The position numbers were made by a program, and so were the translations under genes. From an uncultured SAR116 cluster alpha proteobacterium (GTDB lineage Bacteria; Pseudomonadota; Alphaproteobacteria; Puniceispirillales; Marisalimonadaceae): DNA of 64,000 nt. This document shows, piece after piece, positions 25,137 through 34,444 of this stretch. Below the pieces are notes generated by a model. The model did not search any database, was not told the origin of the DNA, and saw only the letters and a list, made by a program, of their open reading frames with translations. The stretch spans positions 19,381 through 83,380 of the forward strand of contig CACJOU010000005.1 in the NCBI GenBank assembly GCA_902595145.1, read 5' to 3'. Every line of letters begins with the position of its first letter. Position 1 is the stretch's first letter.

Positions 25137-25155
25137 GTAGTCCATTGAACACTGA
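25134..25155 (-). repeat. Inverted heptamer-structured repeat, copy 2
   Basis: Read on the minus strand this is TCAG, T, GTTC, A, ATGGACTA, C, GGT: the same 22-base pattern as 23869-23890 with three mismatches, in opposite orientation. The patch continues in sevens (CATTGAC CGTAGTC CATTGAA CACTGAC on the plus strand), and AGTCCAT recurs nearby at about 25060. It lies between the methyltransferase and tRNA-Arg. Confidence 0.5.
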
Positions 25156-25265
25156 CTATTGTTTATCTACCAATTACAAAATCATACTTATTTGGTATAC
25201 AACCTTGTCTACAGCTACAATATTTTAAAAATAATGTTAAAATATCAATGAGTTATAAAAAATGA

Positions 25266-25342
25266 TGGTGCGCTCGAGAGGATTCGAACCCCTGACCCCT
25301 AGATTCGTAGTCTAGTGCTCTATCCAGCTGAGCTACGAGCGC
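25266..25342 (-). tRNA. tRNA-Arg (anticodon ACG), CCA encoded
   Basis: On the minus strand the cloverleaf begins GCGCTCG, pairs with CGAGCGC at its 3' end, and has D-arm GCTCAGCTGGATAGAGC, anticodon stem-loop CTAGA-CTACGAA-TCTAG with anticodon ACG, and T-arm with GGTTCGAATCC. The discriminator is A, and CCA is encoded (TGG at 25266-25268 on the plus strand). With A34 converted to inosine it would read CGU, CGC and CGA. Confidence 0.97.
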
Positions 25343-25454
25343 ATATTATGAAATAATTATCTACATAAATAATTATAATCAAGTAAGAAAATAAATATTA
25401 TATTTTTGTTAATTTTAGTGTAGAAAATAATAACTTAACTTTTATATATAATAC

Positions 25455-25946
25455 ATGAGTAATATAAATACATACGACAAATCTTTTCCTGTGTCTTGGG
25501 AAGAAATTCATAGAAATAGCAAAGCTTTAGCTTGGCGTTTGTCAGAACTAAAGCCATATAAAGGAATAATTGCTGTTACAAGAGGAGGTCTGGTGCCTGC
25601 GGCCATAGTAGCAAGAGAATTAGATATTAGATTAATCGATACCTTTTGCGTTTTATCTTATAGTCAAAAAACTAAGGGTGACATAAAAGTATTAAAAGAA
25701 TCTAGTGTTGCAAATAATGGCGAAGGTTGGCTAATAGTTGATGATCTTGTTGATACTGGTGAAACTATTAAAGCTATAAGATCAACTTTACCTAATGCAC
25801 ATTATGCAACAGTTTATGCTAAGCCAAGTGGTAGGGAACAAGTTGATACATTTATAACAGAGGTTTCTCAAGATACATGGATATATTTTCCTTGGGATAT
25901 GGAAATGAAGCCAGCTCCTTCAATTTCTGAGCGTAAACAAAAATAA
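25455..25946 (+). CDS. gpt: Xanthine-guanine phosphoribosyltransferase
   Basis: A 163-residue type I phosphoribosyltransferase. The PRPP-binding motif is [13 protein letters not shown] (about 93-105). The N-terminal [16 protein letters not shown] and ITVTRGGL-type loop ([18 protein letters not shown]) match E. coli Gpt closely, as does the C-terminal [10 protein letters not shown]. It salvages guanine and xanthine to GMP and XMP at the membrane face. It stands alone between the tRNA and rpmH. Confidence 0.94.
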   Translation: MSNINTYDKSFPVSWEEIHRNSKALAWRLSELKPYKGIIAVTRGGLVPAAIVARELDIRLIDTFCVLSYSQKTKGDIKVLKESSVANNGEGWLIVDDLVDTGETIKAIRSTLPNAHYATVYAKPSGREQVDTFITEVSQDTWIYFPWDMEMKPAPSISERKQK

Positions 25947-26001
25947 TGATATTGACTAACTGACACAAAGCGACTAAAAACATTTTAAATAATTTGAGAG
26001 G

Positions 26002-26016
26002 CTGTATATAATACAG
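26002..26016. promoter_or_regulatory. Perfect palindrome overlapping a putative -10 box before rpmH
   Basis: CTGTAT and ATACAG are perfect inverted repeats around ATA, ending 7 bp before the rpmH start codon. The TATAAT inside it could be a -10 box, though only a poor TTTAAA lies 17 bp upstream. It could instead be a small hairpin at the ribosome-binding site, whose AGGAAA follows directly. Confidence 0.4.
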
Positions 26017-26023
26017 GAAAATA

Positions 26024-26158
26024 ATGAAACGTACATTTCAACCTAGTAATTTAGTAAGAAAAAGAAGACATGGATATAGATCCAGAATGTCTACTGTAGG
26101 TGGTAGAAATGTAATTCGTAGTAGAAGAGCTAAGGGTAGAAAAAAGCTCTCTGCTTAA
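26024..26158 (+). CDS. rpmH: 50S ribosomal protein L34
   Basis: A 44-residue L34: [22 protein letters not shown], then [19 protein letters not shown]. The KRTFQPS start and R-rich helix are universal for the family. The Thr-Val-Gly-Gly-Arg pattern is of the alphaproteobacterial type. It heads the conserved rpmH-rnpA-yidD-yidC string and has an AGGAAA ribosome-binding site. Confidence 0.98.
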   Translation: MKRTFQPSNLVRKRRHGYRSRMSTVGGRNVIRSRRAKGRKKLSA

Positions 26159-26217
26159 ACTTTCATAATCATTTCTATATCTTGTTTATTAAGTTTAATG
26201 GCTTATGAGCTGGTAAA

Positions 26218-26556
26218 ATGAAACTTGTAACTTTAAAGAAGAGAAGAGATTTTGTTTTATCAAATAAGTATGGGCAAAAAACCCATAACAAAAATTTCAT
26301 TTTACAAGAGTATTGCAACCCTAATATATCAGATCAAGGGCTGATGTTTGGTTTCACAGCAACTAAAAGAATTGGTAATGCAGTAAAAAGAAATAGAGCA
26401 AAAAGAAGAATGAGAGCACTTATCTCAGGCTTATTGAAAGAAGATAAAATTTTGTTTAAACAAAAATATAGTTATGTTTTAATAGCAAAAAAGTCAATTT
26501 TAAAAGCTTCATTTTGTGATATGCACAACCAATTAAGAGAATGTTTGAGTAGATAA
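26218..26556 (+). CDS. rnpA: Ribonuclease P protein component
   Basis: A 112-residue basic protein. The LKKRRDFVLSNKYGQK start, GFTATKRIGNAVKRNRAKRRMR (the RNR motif that contacts RNase P RNA) and a late YVLIAKKS match RnpA. With the RNase P RNA it trims 5' leaders from tRNA precursors. Its stop codon shares one base with the yidD start. Confidence 0.96.
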   Translation: MKLVTLKKRRDFVLSNKYGQKTHNKNFILQEYCNPNISDQGLMFGFTATKRIGNAVKRNRAKRRMRALISGLLKEDKILFKQKYSYVLIAKKSILKASFCDMHNQLRECLSR

Positions 26557-26780
26557 TGATTAAAAGATTATTAACATCTTCCTCAATTACTTTAATTGAT
26601 GCATACAAATATATTATTTCACCTCTATTGGGAAATAATTGTAGATACCTACCCACTTGTTCTGAATACACAAAAGACTCGATAATAAAGTTCGGTTTAA
26701 AAAGGGGAATTTGGTTAGGTTTTAAGAGAATAATTAAATGCCATCCATGGGGGAGAAGTGGACATGATCCTATAAAATGA
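26556..26780 (+). CDS. yidD: Membrane protein insertion efficiency factor YidD
   Basis: A 74-residue protein with the family core YKYIISPLLGNNCRYLPTCSEYTKDSI and KCHPWGRSGHDPIK. YidD is a membrane-associated factor that aids YidC-dependent insertion. It overlaps rnpA by one base (TAATG), implying translational coupling, and precedes yidC by 99 bp. It uses TGA as stop, confirming the standard code. Confidence 0.96.
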   Translation: MIKRLLTSSSITLIDAYKYIISPLLGNNCRYLPTCSEYTKDSIIKFGLKRGIWLGFKRIIKCHPWGRSGHDPIK

Positions 26781-26879
26781 ATTATTTAATTCATTTCTTT
26801 AAATAAAAGTTACTTTAGGTTAAACAAATATAAAATATAAGAGATCTAATATTATTAGATATAAATTGAGCGAGAAAAA

Positions 26880-28604
26880 ATGAACCCAGAAACAAGAAAT
26901 TTAGTTGCAGCAATTTGCTTATCTATGGCTGTGCTCATAGGTTATCAAATATTATTTGTTGATCCCAAAAAAGATTTATATCAACAAGAAAAAATCACAA
27001 AAGAAAATAATGACACCTCAAACATTCCTTTGCCTGAAAATATAGGGAATGGAATTATTACATCTGATAATTCTGAGCCAACTGATCAAAATAAAACAGT
27101 TCCAAGAATTTCTATGGAAAGTAAAGAGGTATCTGGGTCCATCTCATTAAGGGGTGCAAGAATAGATGATATTACTTTAACACAGTATCGAGAATCGCTC
27201 GAGCCTGAGAGCGATATGATTAAATTATTATTAAAGTCTAATGGTACGACACCATATTTTATTGAATTTGGATGGAGTAGCCCTGATGGGGTTAAAGTCC
27301 CTAATGGTAAAACATTATGGCAGTCATCAAGTAATCTTTTAACACCTGAAAAAACTGTTACTTTAAAGTGGGATAATGGCGAAGGAATTAATTTTTATCA
27401 AGATATAAGTATTGACGATACTTTTATGATCACTGTTAACCAGAGAGTAGAAAATAGTTCTGCTAAGTCAGTTACTTTATATCCATATGGTTTAATTAGA
27501 AGAGCTGGCGAACCAGAAACAATTGATTTTTTTGTATTGCATGAGGGTCCACTTGGAGTTTTTGATAAAACATTGTCTGAACAAAGTTATGGTGATTTAA
27601 CAGAGGCTGGCAAAAAGGGTATTAATATAAAACCAGAAGAATCAGGAGGTTGGATTGGATTGACTGACAAATATTGGATGACAGCTTTATTACCTGATCA
27701 AAACCAGAAATACAACTTTACTTTTAGAAAATTAAGTTCAAATGGTGGACAATATCAAACTGATTTCTTAGGAAATGCTGTAACTATTTCCGCAAACTCT
27801 AAAGGTGAGTTTTTATCAAGAACATTTGCAGGAGCAAAAAGATTAGCTTTATTTGATGAATATGAACAAAAGTTTAATATTCAACATTTTGACTTGGCTA
27901 TTGATTTTGGTTGGTTTTATTTTTTAACGAAACCTTTCTTTTATGCTTTATCCTGGGCAAATGATTATTTAGGTAATTTTGGATTGGCAATTTTAGCTAT
28001 AACAGTAATTGTTAAATTATTATTTTTTCCATTAGCAAATAAATCCTACAAGAGCATGGCTAAAATGAGAGTGCTAACTCCTCAGATTCAAAAATTGAGA
28101 GAAAGAGTTGGTGATGATCGACAAAAATTAAACCAAGAAATGATGAATCTTTATAAAAAAGAAAAAGTGAATCCTGCGGCAGGATGTTTACCAATTTTAG
28201 TTCAGATACCAGTCTTCTTTGCTTTATATAAGGTTTTATTTGTTTCAATTGAAATGAGGCAAACACCTTTTTTTGGGTGGATTAAAGATTTATCTGTTCA
28301 AGATCCAACCAGTATTTTTAACCTATTTGGTTTACTTCCTTATAGCACATCATTTTTACCAGACTTTTTAAATATTGGTATTTGGCCGTTGTTAATGGGT
28401 GTGACCATGTTTTTACAGCAAAGACTAAACCCAACTCCACCAGACCCTATACAAGCAAAAATATTTGCTTGGATGCCAGTTGCGTTTACATTTTTATTAG
28501 CAACTTTTCCTGCTGGCTTAGTTATATATTGGACATGGAATAATCTGCTTTCTATATGTCAGCAATGGGTAATTATGAATAAGATGAATAAAGAGTCAAA
28601 ATAA
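26880..28604 (+). CDS. yidC: Membrane protein insertase YidC
   Basis: A 574-residue insertase. Residues about 6-24 form the first membrane helix (NLVAAICLSMAVLIGY). A large periplasmic P1 domain follows to about 350. The C-terminal five-helix core has NKSYKSMAKMRVLTPQIQ, NPAAGCLPILVQIPVFFALYKVL and TFPAGLVIYWTWNNLLSICQQW. The length is normal for the gram-negative type. It inserts membrane proteins alone or with SecYEG. Confidence 0.97.
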   Translation: MNPETRNLVAAICLSMAVLIGYQILFVDPKKDLYQQEKITKENNDTSNIPLPENIGNGIITSDNSEPTDQNKTVPRISMESKEVSGSISLRGARIDDITLTQYRESLEPESDMIKLLLKSNGTTPYFIEFGWSSPDGVKVPNGKTLWQSSSNLLTPEKTVTLKWDNGEGINFYQDISIDDTFMITVNQRVENSSAKSVTLYPYGLIRRAGEPETIDFFVLHEGPLGVFDKTLSEQSYGDLTEAGKKGINIKPEESGGWIGLTDKYWMTALLPDQNQKYNFTFRKLSSNGGQYQTDFLGNAVTISANSKGEFLSRTFAGAKRLALFDEYEQKFNIQHFDLAIDFGWFYFLTKPFFYALSWANDYLGNFGLAILAITVIVKLLFFPLANKSYKSMAKMRVLTPQIQKLRERVGDDRQKLNQEMMNLYKKEKVNPAAGCLPILVQIPVFFALYKVLFVSIEMRQTPFFGWIKDLSVQDPTSIFNLFGLLPYSTSFLPDFLNIGIWPLLMGVTMFLQQRLNPTPPDPIQAKIFAWMPVAFTFLLATFPAGLVIYWTWNNLLSICQQWVIMNKMNKESK

Positions 28605-28617
28605 GTAGGTTGAATTC

Positions 28618-29253
28618 TTGTTATATGATGATCTCGAAATTGAAAAAGCTAGAAAAATATTTTCAGGGGAATGTAAATTCATAGCTGCAGCTCTTGATAT
28701 TAATGTAATACCTCCTCAAGAGGGTAATGAGGTAGCATTTGCAGGAAGATCCAATGTTGGTAAAAGTTCACTTGTTAATGCCCTTACAAATAGAAAAACC
28801 CTAGCTAGAACTAGTCAAACACCAGGAAGAACTAGGCAATTGATATTTTTTGACCTTGTTTATCAAAGTAATAGGCTTAGATTAGTTGATCTACCTGGTT
28901 ATGGTTATGCAAAAGCACCAAAGAAAGATATAAAATCATGGACATCTCTTACTTTAAAGTATTTAAAAGGTAGACCAACACTAAGAACTGTATGTCTGTT
29001 AATTGACAGTAGGCGAGGAATTGGAGATTTAGATAAAACTATAATGAAAGAACTTGATACAGCAGCAGTAAGTTGGGTTTTAGTTCTTACAAAAATTGAT
29101 AAATTGAGTAATGAAGAAATAATAAAGGTAAAAAATAATTCAAATAAAATTATTTCTAAATATACAGCTGCTTTCCCAGAAATAATGGTTACTTCAAGTC
29201 TCAAAAATAATGGTATTGAAAATTTGAGAACATATTTAGCAAGCTTTGCATAA
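28618..29253 (+). CDS. engB: Ribosome biogenesis GTPase EngB/YihA
   Basis: A 211-residue GTPase: G1 GRSNVGKSS, G3 DLPGYGYAK, G4 TKIDK (from residue about 160) and the SQTPGRTRQL switch region. EngB helps 50S subunit assembly. The start is TTG at 28618; no in-frame ATG gives the conserved N-terminal segment (FIAAALDINVIPPQ). It follows yidC by 13 bp and precedes argB. Confidence 0.94.
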   Translation: MLYDDLEIEKARKIFSGECKFIAAALDINVIPPQEGNEVAFAGRSNVGKSSLVNALTNRKTLARTSQTPGRTRQLIFFDLVYQSNRLRLVDLPGYGYAKAPKKDIKSWTSLTLKYLKGRPTLRTVCLLIDSRRGIGDLDKTIMKELDTAAVSWVLVLTKIDKLSNEEIIKVKNNSNKIISKYTAAFPEIMVTSSLKNNGIENLRTYLASFA

Positions 29254-29327
29254 AAAAAGATAAAATAATAATTAAATTCAAAAATATATGATAATAATAG
29301 TGGTATAAATTTAAGACGGTTAAAGCA

Positions 29328-30242
29328 TTGAAAAAACATAAAGATCAAATTCAATCTGAATGGCTAAAAAAAGCTGATTTACTAACAGAAACTTTACCTT
29401 TTATGAAACGTTATGCAAATAAGGTCATTGTTGTAAAGTTTGGTGGAAACGCAATGGGTAAAAAGGAATATGTAAACAGCTTTGCAAAAGATATTGTTTT
29501 ATTACAACAAGTAGGGATGCTTCCTGTAGTAGTACATGGAGGTGGACCACAAATAGGTGAAATGTTATCTAAGCTTCAAATAAAAACCGAGTTTATAAAT
29601 GGACTTCGAATAACGGATGCTGCAACAATTGATGTAGTCGAAATGGTTCTTAGTGGCGTAACAAATAAATCGATAGTTTCAGCCATTGCTAACTCTGGTG
29701 CAAAATCAGTTGGAATTTCTGGTAAAGATGGCAACTTAATAACTGCCAAAAGGTTAAATAAAGTTGATGACAATTCTGACTCTAATGTAGAAAAAGCAAT
29801 TGATCTTGGTTATGTAGGTGAACCAGAAAAAATTGATCCTCAAGTTATTCATGCTTTAATTAATGAAAAAATGATACCTGTAATTGCGCCTGTAGGGATT
29901 GGGACCGATGGCTTAACATATAATATAAATGCTGATACGGCAGCAGGTTCTATTTCAGCTGCAATGAAAGCTACTAGAATGATAATGTTAACTGATGTTG
30001 CAGGAGTTCTTGATCAAAATGGTAAATTGATACCAGAATTAACAATTTCAGAAGCTCAAGAATTAATTAAAAATAAAATTGTAGTCGGGGGCATGATCCC
30101 GAAAATTAAAACATGCATTGATGCAGTGTTAGGTGGTGCAGAGGCATCTGTAATTATGGATGGAAGAATGCCTCATTCTTTATTGTTAGAGCTTTTCACA
30201 GAACATGGTGTAGGAACTATCATTAGAAAAGGTACTAGTTAG
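29328..30242 (+). CDS. argB: N-acetylglutamate kinase
   Basis: A 304-residue kinase of the arginine pathway, phosphorylating N-acetylglutamate. VIVVKFGGNAMG, VVVHGGGPQIGEML, and YNINADTAAGSISAAMKA with MLTDVAGVL are the ATP and substrate sites. The N-terminal helix (WLKKADLLTETLPFMKRY) that mediates hexamers in arginine-feedback-inhibited enzymes is present. The start is TTG at 29328. The order engB-argB-HAD-dapD is an alphaproteobacterial arrangement. Confidence 0.95.
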   Translation: MKKHKDQIQSEWLKKADLLTETLPFMKRYANKVIVVKFGGNAMGKKEYVNSFAKDIVLLQQVGMLPVVVHGGGPQIGEMLSKLQIKTEFINGLRITDAATIDVVEMVLSGVTNKSIVSAIANSGAKSVGISGKDGNLITAKRLNKVDDNSDSNVEKAIDLGYVGEPEKIDPQVIHALINEKMIPVIAPVGIGTDGLTYNINADTAAGSISAAMKATRMIMLTDVAGVLDQNGKLIPELTISEAQELIKNKIVVGGMIPKIKTCIDAVLGGAEASVIMDGRMPHSLLLELFTEHGVGTIIRKGTS

Positions 30243-30253
30243 TTTTAATTTTT

Positions 30254-30949
30254 ATGAATTTATTTTTGAATAATAAAGATACCATAGACTTTAATGAACA
30301 ATATGATCATTGGATTTTTGACTTAGATAATACAATTTATGATTTTAATTTAGGTTTATTTGCTAGAGTCTCTTCAAGAATGACAGAGTACATTAAAGAT
30401 TTTTTTGATCTAAATGAGGTTGACGCTCTCACACTTCAAAGAAATATGTATAAAAAATATGGTCTAACCTTAAGAGGTTTAATGATCGAAAAAAAAATTG
30501 ACCCAGAGCCATTTCTTGAATTTGTACATGATGTAGATTTTAGTGAATTAGATGTAGATATTAAACTTAAAACATTATTAGGTAAAATCAAAGGCAAGAA
30601 ATCAATTTACACTAATGCAACATTTCAACATGCAAAAAATATATTAAAGTCAATGGGAATATTTGAAGAATTTGAGATTATTTTTGACATTAAAGATGCA
30701 AATTATATAGCCAAGCCAGATCTTAACTCTTATCTCATGATGAAAAAAAAACTCGGTCTTAATGATAGTAATATTTCTAAAAGTATTTTTTTTGAAGATA
30801 CAGCTAAAAACTTAAAGCCTGCTAGTGAATTAGGAATGAGTACTGCATGGATTGAAAATGATTTTAACAGAAAAGAAGCTGATATTTTAAGAGAATATAT
30901 TAATTTCACTGGATCAGATATAAAATCTATTTTAAGTAATATGTTATAA
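30254..30949 (+). CDS. Pyrimidine 5'-nucleotidase (HAD family, SDT1-like)
   Basis: A 231-residue HAD hydrolase. Motif I is FDLDNTIYD (about residues 23-31), motif [10 protein letters not shown], and motifs [13 protein letters not shown] and FFEDTAKNL. The [11 protein letters not shown] opening and helical cap are typical of the pyrimidine 5'-nucleotidase group found between argB and dapD in alphaproteobacteria. It would dephosphorylate UMP/CMP-like nucleotides, though the substrate is not proven. Confidence 0.86.
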   Translation: MNLFLNNKDTIDFNEQYDHWIFDLDNTIYDFNLGLFARVSSRMTEYIKDFFDLNEVDALTLQRNMYKKYGLTLRGLMIEKKIDPEPFLEFVHDVDFSELDVDIKLKTLLGKIKGKKSIYTNATFQHAKNILKSMGIFEEFEIIFDIKDANYIAKPDLNSYLMMKKKLGLNDSNISKSIFFEDTAKNLKPASELGMSTAWIENDFNRKEADILREYINFTGSDIKSILSNML

Positions 30950-30992
30950 TTTGAAAAAGGTAATTTGTTTAAATTTAATTGAAGGGATCGTC

Positions 30993-31853
30993 ATGGATAT
31001 AGAGAATATGAAGTCAGTTATAGAAAGAGTTTTTGATAATAATGAAGATATTAATTCAAATACTACTGGTGAAATCAGAGACTCTATTGAAACTGCTTTA
31101 GATTACCTAGACAAAGGTAAATTAAGAGTAGCTGAGCCTTTGGGAAATAGTAAATGGCAAGTAAATCAATGGCTTAAAAAAGCTGTTTTATTATCTTTTA
31201 AAATAAATGATATGGACGTTATTTCCGGAGGACCAAAAAGTCAAAACACTGGTCCAGCTAATTGGTGGGACAAGATTCCCTCTAAGTTTTCAGGATGGAA
31301 TAAAGAAGATTTTAAAAAAGCTGGTTTTAGAGCAGTTCCTGGAAGTGTGGTAAGACATTCTGCTTATATTGCACCTAGTGTTGTATTAATGCCATCATTT
31401 GTAAATATTGGTGCATATGTTGATAGTGGAAGTATGATTGATACGTGGGCAACTGTTGGATCATGCGCACAAATTGGTAAAAATGTTCATATTTCAGGCG
31501 GTGCAGGTATTGGGGGTGTTTTAGAGCCCGTTCAAGCAGGACCAGTCATCATTGAAGATAATTGTTTTATTGGAGCAAGATCTGAAGTAGCAGAAGGTGT
31601 TGTTATCGAAACAGGTGCAGTTTTATCTATGGGAGTATTTATTGGTGCATCTACAAAAGTTGTTGATAGAAATACAGGCGAAATCTATGTAGGTAGGGTA
31701 CCTTCATATTCTGTTGTAGTTCCGGGATCATTGCCTGGGAAACTATTAACTGATGGTTCCCAAGGTCCAAGCTTATATTGTGCTGTAATTGTAAAAAAAG
31801 TTGATGCTCAGACACGTTCAAAGACATCTGTAAATGAACTTTTAAGAGATTAG
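30993..31853 (+). CDS. dapD: Tetrahydrodipicolinate N-succinyltransferase
   Basis: A 286-residue left-handed beta-helix enzyme. The start is set at ATG 30993 (MDIENMK), which has GAAGGGA upstream; an in-frame TTG at 30951 is rejected. Hexapeptide repeats fill residues about 105-240 (for example [32 protein letters not shown]). The VPGSLPGK end segment is standard. It carries out the succinyl step of lysine/diaminopimelate synthesis, feeding the DapE step encoded next. Confidence 0.96.
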   Translation: MDIENMKSVIERVFDNNEDINSNTTGEIRDSIETALDYLDKGKLRVAEPLGNSKWQVNQWLKKAVLLSFKINDMDVISGGPKSQNTGPANWWDKIPSKFSGWNKEDFKKAGFRAVPGSVVRHSAYIAPSVVLMPSFVNIGAYVDSGSMIDTWATVGSCAQIGKNVHISGGAGIGGVLEPVQAGPVIIEDNCFIGARSEVAEGVVIETGAVLSMGVFIGASTKVVDRNTGEIYVGRVPSYSVVVPGSLPGKLLTDGSQGPSLYCAVIVKKVDAQTRSKTSVNELLRD

Positions 31854-31865
31854 TTAAGGCCTTTT

Positions 31866-33032
31866 ATGTCTAATGTTTTAAACCCAGTAGAGTTAACTTC
31901 AGCTTTAATTAAGTGTAAAAGTATAACTCCAACATCTGCAGGCTCTATTGACTTAATTATTTCATATTTAGAACCTATGGGATTTACCTGCACAAAAATC
32001 GATTTTGGACAGGGTAATGAAAAGGTTGAAAACTTATATGCAAGATTTGGTTCCTTAGAACCAAATATTTGCTTTGCAGGTCATGTGGATGTTGTTCCTA
32101 CAGGTGATGAACAAAGTTGGTCCATAGATCCTTTTGGTGGGGAAATTAAAAAAGGAAAAATATGGGGAAGAGGTGCTGCAGATATGAAATCTGGGATAGC
32201 GGCCTTTATAGCGGCTGTATCAGAGTTTATGGAAATAAACAAGAATTTAAAAGAATATGGTAGTATATCCTTTATAATTACAAGTGATGAGGAAGGAAAG
32301 GCCATAAACGGTACAAAAAAGGTAGTTGAATGGCTTAAAAATAAGTCAGAAAAAATTTCTGGTTGTCTTGTTGGTGAACCAACTAATGTAAGCCAAATGG
32401 GTGATACAATTAAAATTGGTAGAAGAGGAAGTTTTACTGGCTCTTTGATTGTGAAAGGTACTCAAGGTCATGTTGGTTATCCTGATTTAGCAGAAAATCC
32501 AATAAATTCACTTTTAAAAATGCTAGAGCCTTTTACAAAAATATATTTAGATAAAGGCACTAATGAATTCCAACCTAGTTCAGTAATGATTACTACAATT
32601 GATGTGAATAATGATGCAAGTAATGTTATTCCTGGGGAGGTAAAGGCAAAATTTAACATAAGATTTAATACTTTACATTCTGTAGCTTCGCTAAAATCCA
32701 TGCTAAAAAACCAATTTGATGCCATCAATAAAAACTATAAGTTTGATTATTTTTGTAATGCTGAACCTTTTCTTACAAGTGATGAAGAGCTCAAATCAAC
32801 TCTTCAAAATGCAATCACAAATGTTGTAAATGTTAATCCCAAACAATCTACTACAGGCGGCACTTCAGATGCAAGATTCATAACAAAATTATGTCCTGTA
32901 ATAGAGTTTGGTTTGGTAGGAAAAACAATGCATAAGATAGATGAAAATGTTGAAGTTGATGATATTATGAAGTTAACAAGTATTTATAATAAGTTCCTAC
33001 ATAATTATTTCAGAGTTGAAAAAAATGATTAA
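31866..33032 (+). CDS. dapE: Succinyl-diaminopimelate desuccinylase
   Basis: A 388-residue dizinc hydrolase. The zinc ligands are in FAGHVDVVPTGD and WGRGAADMKSG; the catalytic Glu is in TSDEEGKAINGT; the C-terminal His lies in GKTMHKIDENV. It removes succinate to give LL-diaminopimelate, completing the step that begins with DapD. Its last 8 bp overlap the next gene start (ATGATTAA), so translation is coupled. Confidence 0.96.
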   Translation: MSNVLNPVELTSALIKCKSITPTSAGSIDLIISYLEPMGFTCTKIDFGQGNEKVENLYARFGSLEPNICFAGHVDVVPTGDEQSWSIDPFGGEIKKGKIWGRGAADMKSGIAAFIAAVSEFMEINKNLKEYGSISFIITSDEEGKAINGTKKVVEWLKNKSEKISGCLVGEPTNVSQMGDTIKIGRRGSFTGSLIVKGTQGHVGYPDLAENPINSLLKMLEPFTKIYLDKGTNEFQPSSVMITTIDVNNDASNVIPGEVKAKFNIRFNTLHSVASLKSMLKNQFDAINKNYKFDYFCNAEPFLTSDEELKSTLQNAITNVVNVNPKQSTTGGTSDARFITKLCPVIEFGLVGKTMHKIDENVEVDDIMKLTSIYNKFLHNYFRVEKND

Positions 33033-33606
33033 ATTTCCTCCAAATCCTTTTGTAATAAAAGATGGGTTTTTTTCGGCTTTTCAATTCATGTCGAAAAAAG
33101 GTAATTCTTCTCAATTATTCAACTTAAATTTAAATGGTTTTTGGGATAGCTGTTGGATAGTTTTTTTTGTGAATGCCGTTGTATCAACTTTAGCTTCATA
33201 TGGAATTAAAGCGAATATTGATGGTGATATTCAAAGTGGAATATTACCTAGATTACTTCTAATTACAATTATAGACATTTGCTTATTCTCAATCTTAGTC
33301 AACACAATTTTTGAAAAAATTGGGAAGGGTGATAAGTTCTTTAAATTTATAATACCATTTAATTGGATACAGTCTTTTCAGGCTATTTTAATGTTAAGTT
33401 TTGCTGTTTTAGGTTTGATTTTGCCTCCATCAATTTTTGTATTTTTTGGTATTATGGTAGTAATTTGGGTTACTTTTTCTTTATGGCGTATTGGAAAAGA
33501 AGAGGTTGGTTTGACTGGCTGGGGAGCCACGGGTATGATTTTCTTATCAGTTATTATTGAAGCAAGTTTAGGAATGTTTTCACGTTCATTATCAATGACA
33601 ATTTGA
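33025..33606 (+). CDS. Multi-pass membrane protein between dapE and truA
   Basis: A 193-residue protein from ATG 33025, preferred over a TTG three codons earlier. It has about five hydrophobic helices and an N-terminal soluble segment (MIKFPPNPFVIKDGFFSAFQFM). I see no motif of a known enzyme; a loose Yip1-like layout is possible. It overlaps dapE by 8 bp and converges on truA, ending in TGA. A gene of this kind is often found at this place in alphaproteobacteria, and its role is unknown. Confidence 0.7.
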   Translation: MIKFPPNPFVIKDGFFSAFQFMSKKGNSSQLFNLNLNGFWDSCWIVFFVNAVVSTLASYGIKANIDGDIQSGILPRLLLITIIDICLFSILVNTIFEKIGKGDKFFKFIIPFNWIQSFQAILMLSFAVLGLILPPSIFVFFGIMVVIWVTFSLWRIGKEEVGLTGWGATGMIFLSVIIEASLGMFSRSLSMTI

Positions 33607-33607
33607 T

Positions 33608-34444
33608 TTAATTATACTGATTACTGTCGTAAATAATTGGCCAATTATCATCAAGTAAATCATTTGGATACTCTACTTTCTCAAGATATAGACCTTCTGC
33701 TGGAGCAGTGGGCCCTGAAAGATTTCTATCTTTACCTTCAAGAATGTTTTTTATATCATTAGGTTCTAATGTTTCGTCACCCACTTTGTACATTGTTCCT
33801 ACAATAATTCTTACTTGACTATGTAAAAAACTTTTGGCTGATATATTTATAATAATTTCATTATCTACACATGATAGTGATATCTTGTCTAATGTTCTAA
33901 TGGGAGATTTGGCTTGACAGTTTATAGTTCTAAAACTTGTAAAATCATGCTTCCCAATTAAGTGTTTAGCTCCTACTTTCATTAATCGAATATTTAATTT
34001 TTTCCTTGAATGCCAAACCTTTCCTTTTTCAATACCAGGTGGTGCGGCACGACATAAAATTCTATACTTATAATGACGTTTTATTGCACTGAATCTGGCG
34101 TTAAACTCTGGTTCAACTTGTTTAGTAGAGACAACTCTAATATTAGATTTCCTTAAATGTGAGTTGAAAGCAGAGATTATATAAAATGGATGTTTAGTTG
34201 TTAATTTATGATTTTTTGGAAGATTTATATGAGCCACTTGTCCTAGGGCATGAACTCCAGCATCAGTTCTACCAGAACCTTGAATTTCAAATTCCTGATT
34301 AAAAATATTTTTAGCAGCTTCTTCTAAACTGCCTTGGACAGAAATTCCTTCGTGTTGCTTTTGCCAGCCAACTAAGTTATTGCCATCATACTCAATTAGT
34401 AAAGCATATTTAACAGTCTTATTAACTTTCAAATTTTTCACCAA
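33608..34444 (-). CDS. truA: tRNA pseudouridine(38-40) synthase
   Basis: A 278-residue pseudouridine synthase. The YALLIEYDGNNLVGWQKQ opening, catalytic Asp in GSGRTDAGVHALGQVAH and a late SFLHSQVRIIVGTM match TruA, which acts at positions 38-40 of the anticodon arm. The start is uncertain: TTG at 34444 and GTG at 34441 are adjacent, and both overlap the fmt end by about 20 bp. Co-translation with fmt is likely. Confidence 0.95.
   Translation of the reverse strand: MVKNLKVNKTVKYALLIEYDGNNLVGWQKQHEGISVQGSLEEAAKNIFNQEFEIQGSGRTDAGVHALGQVAHINLPKNHKLTTKHPFYIISAFNSHLRKSNIRVVSTKQVEPEFNARFSAIKRHYKYRILCRAAPPGIEKGKVWHSRKKLNIRLMKVGAKHLIGKHDFTSFRTINCQAKSPIRTLDKISLSCVDNEIIINISAKSFLHSQVRIIVGTMYKVGDETLEPNDIKNILEGKDRNLSGPTAPAEGLYLEKVEYPNDLLDDNWPIIYDSNQYN

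Noticed and set aside
25040..25160. The GC-rich patch as a known RNA (6S RNA, tRNA remnant or riboswitch)
   Set aside because: No conserved motif of these families is present; heptamer periodicity and similarity to the patch at 23.87 kb explain it better.
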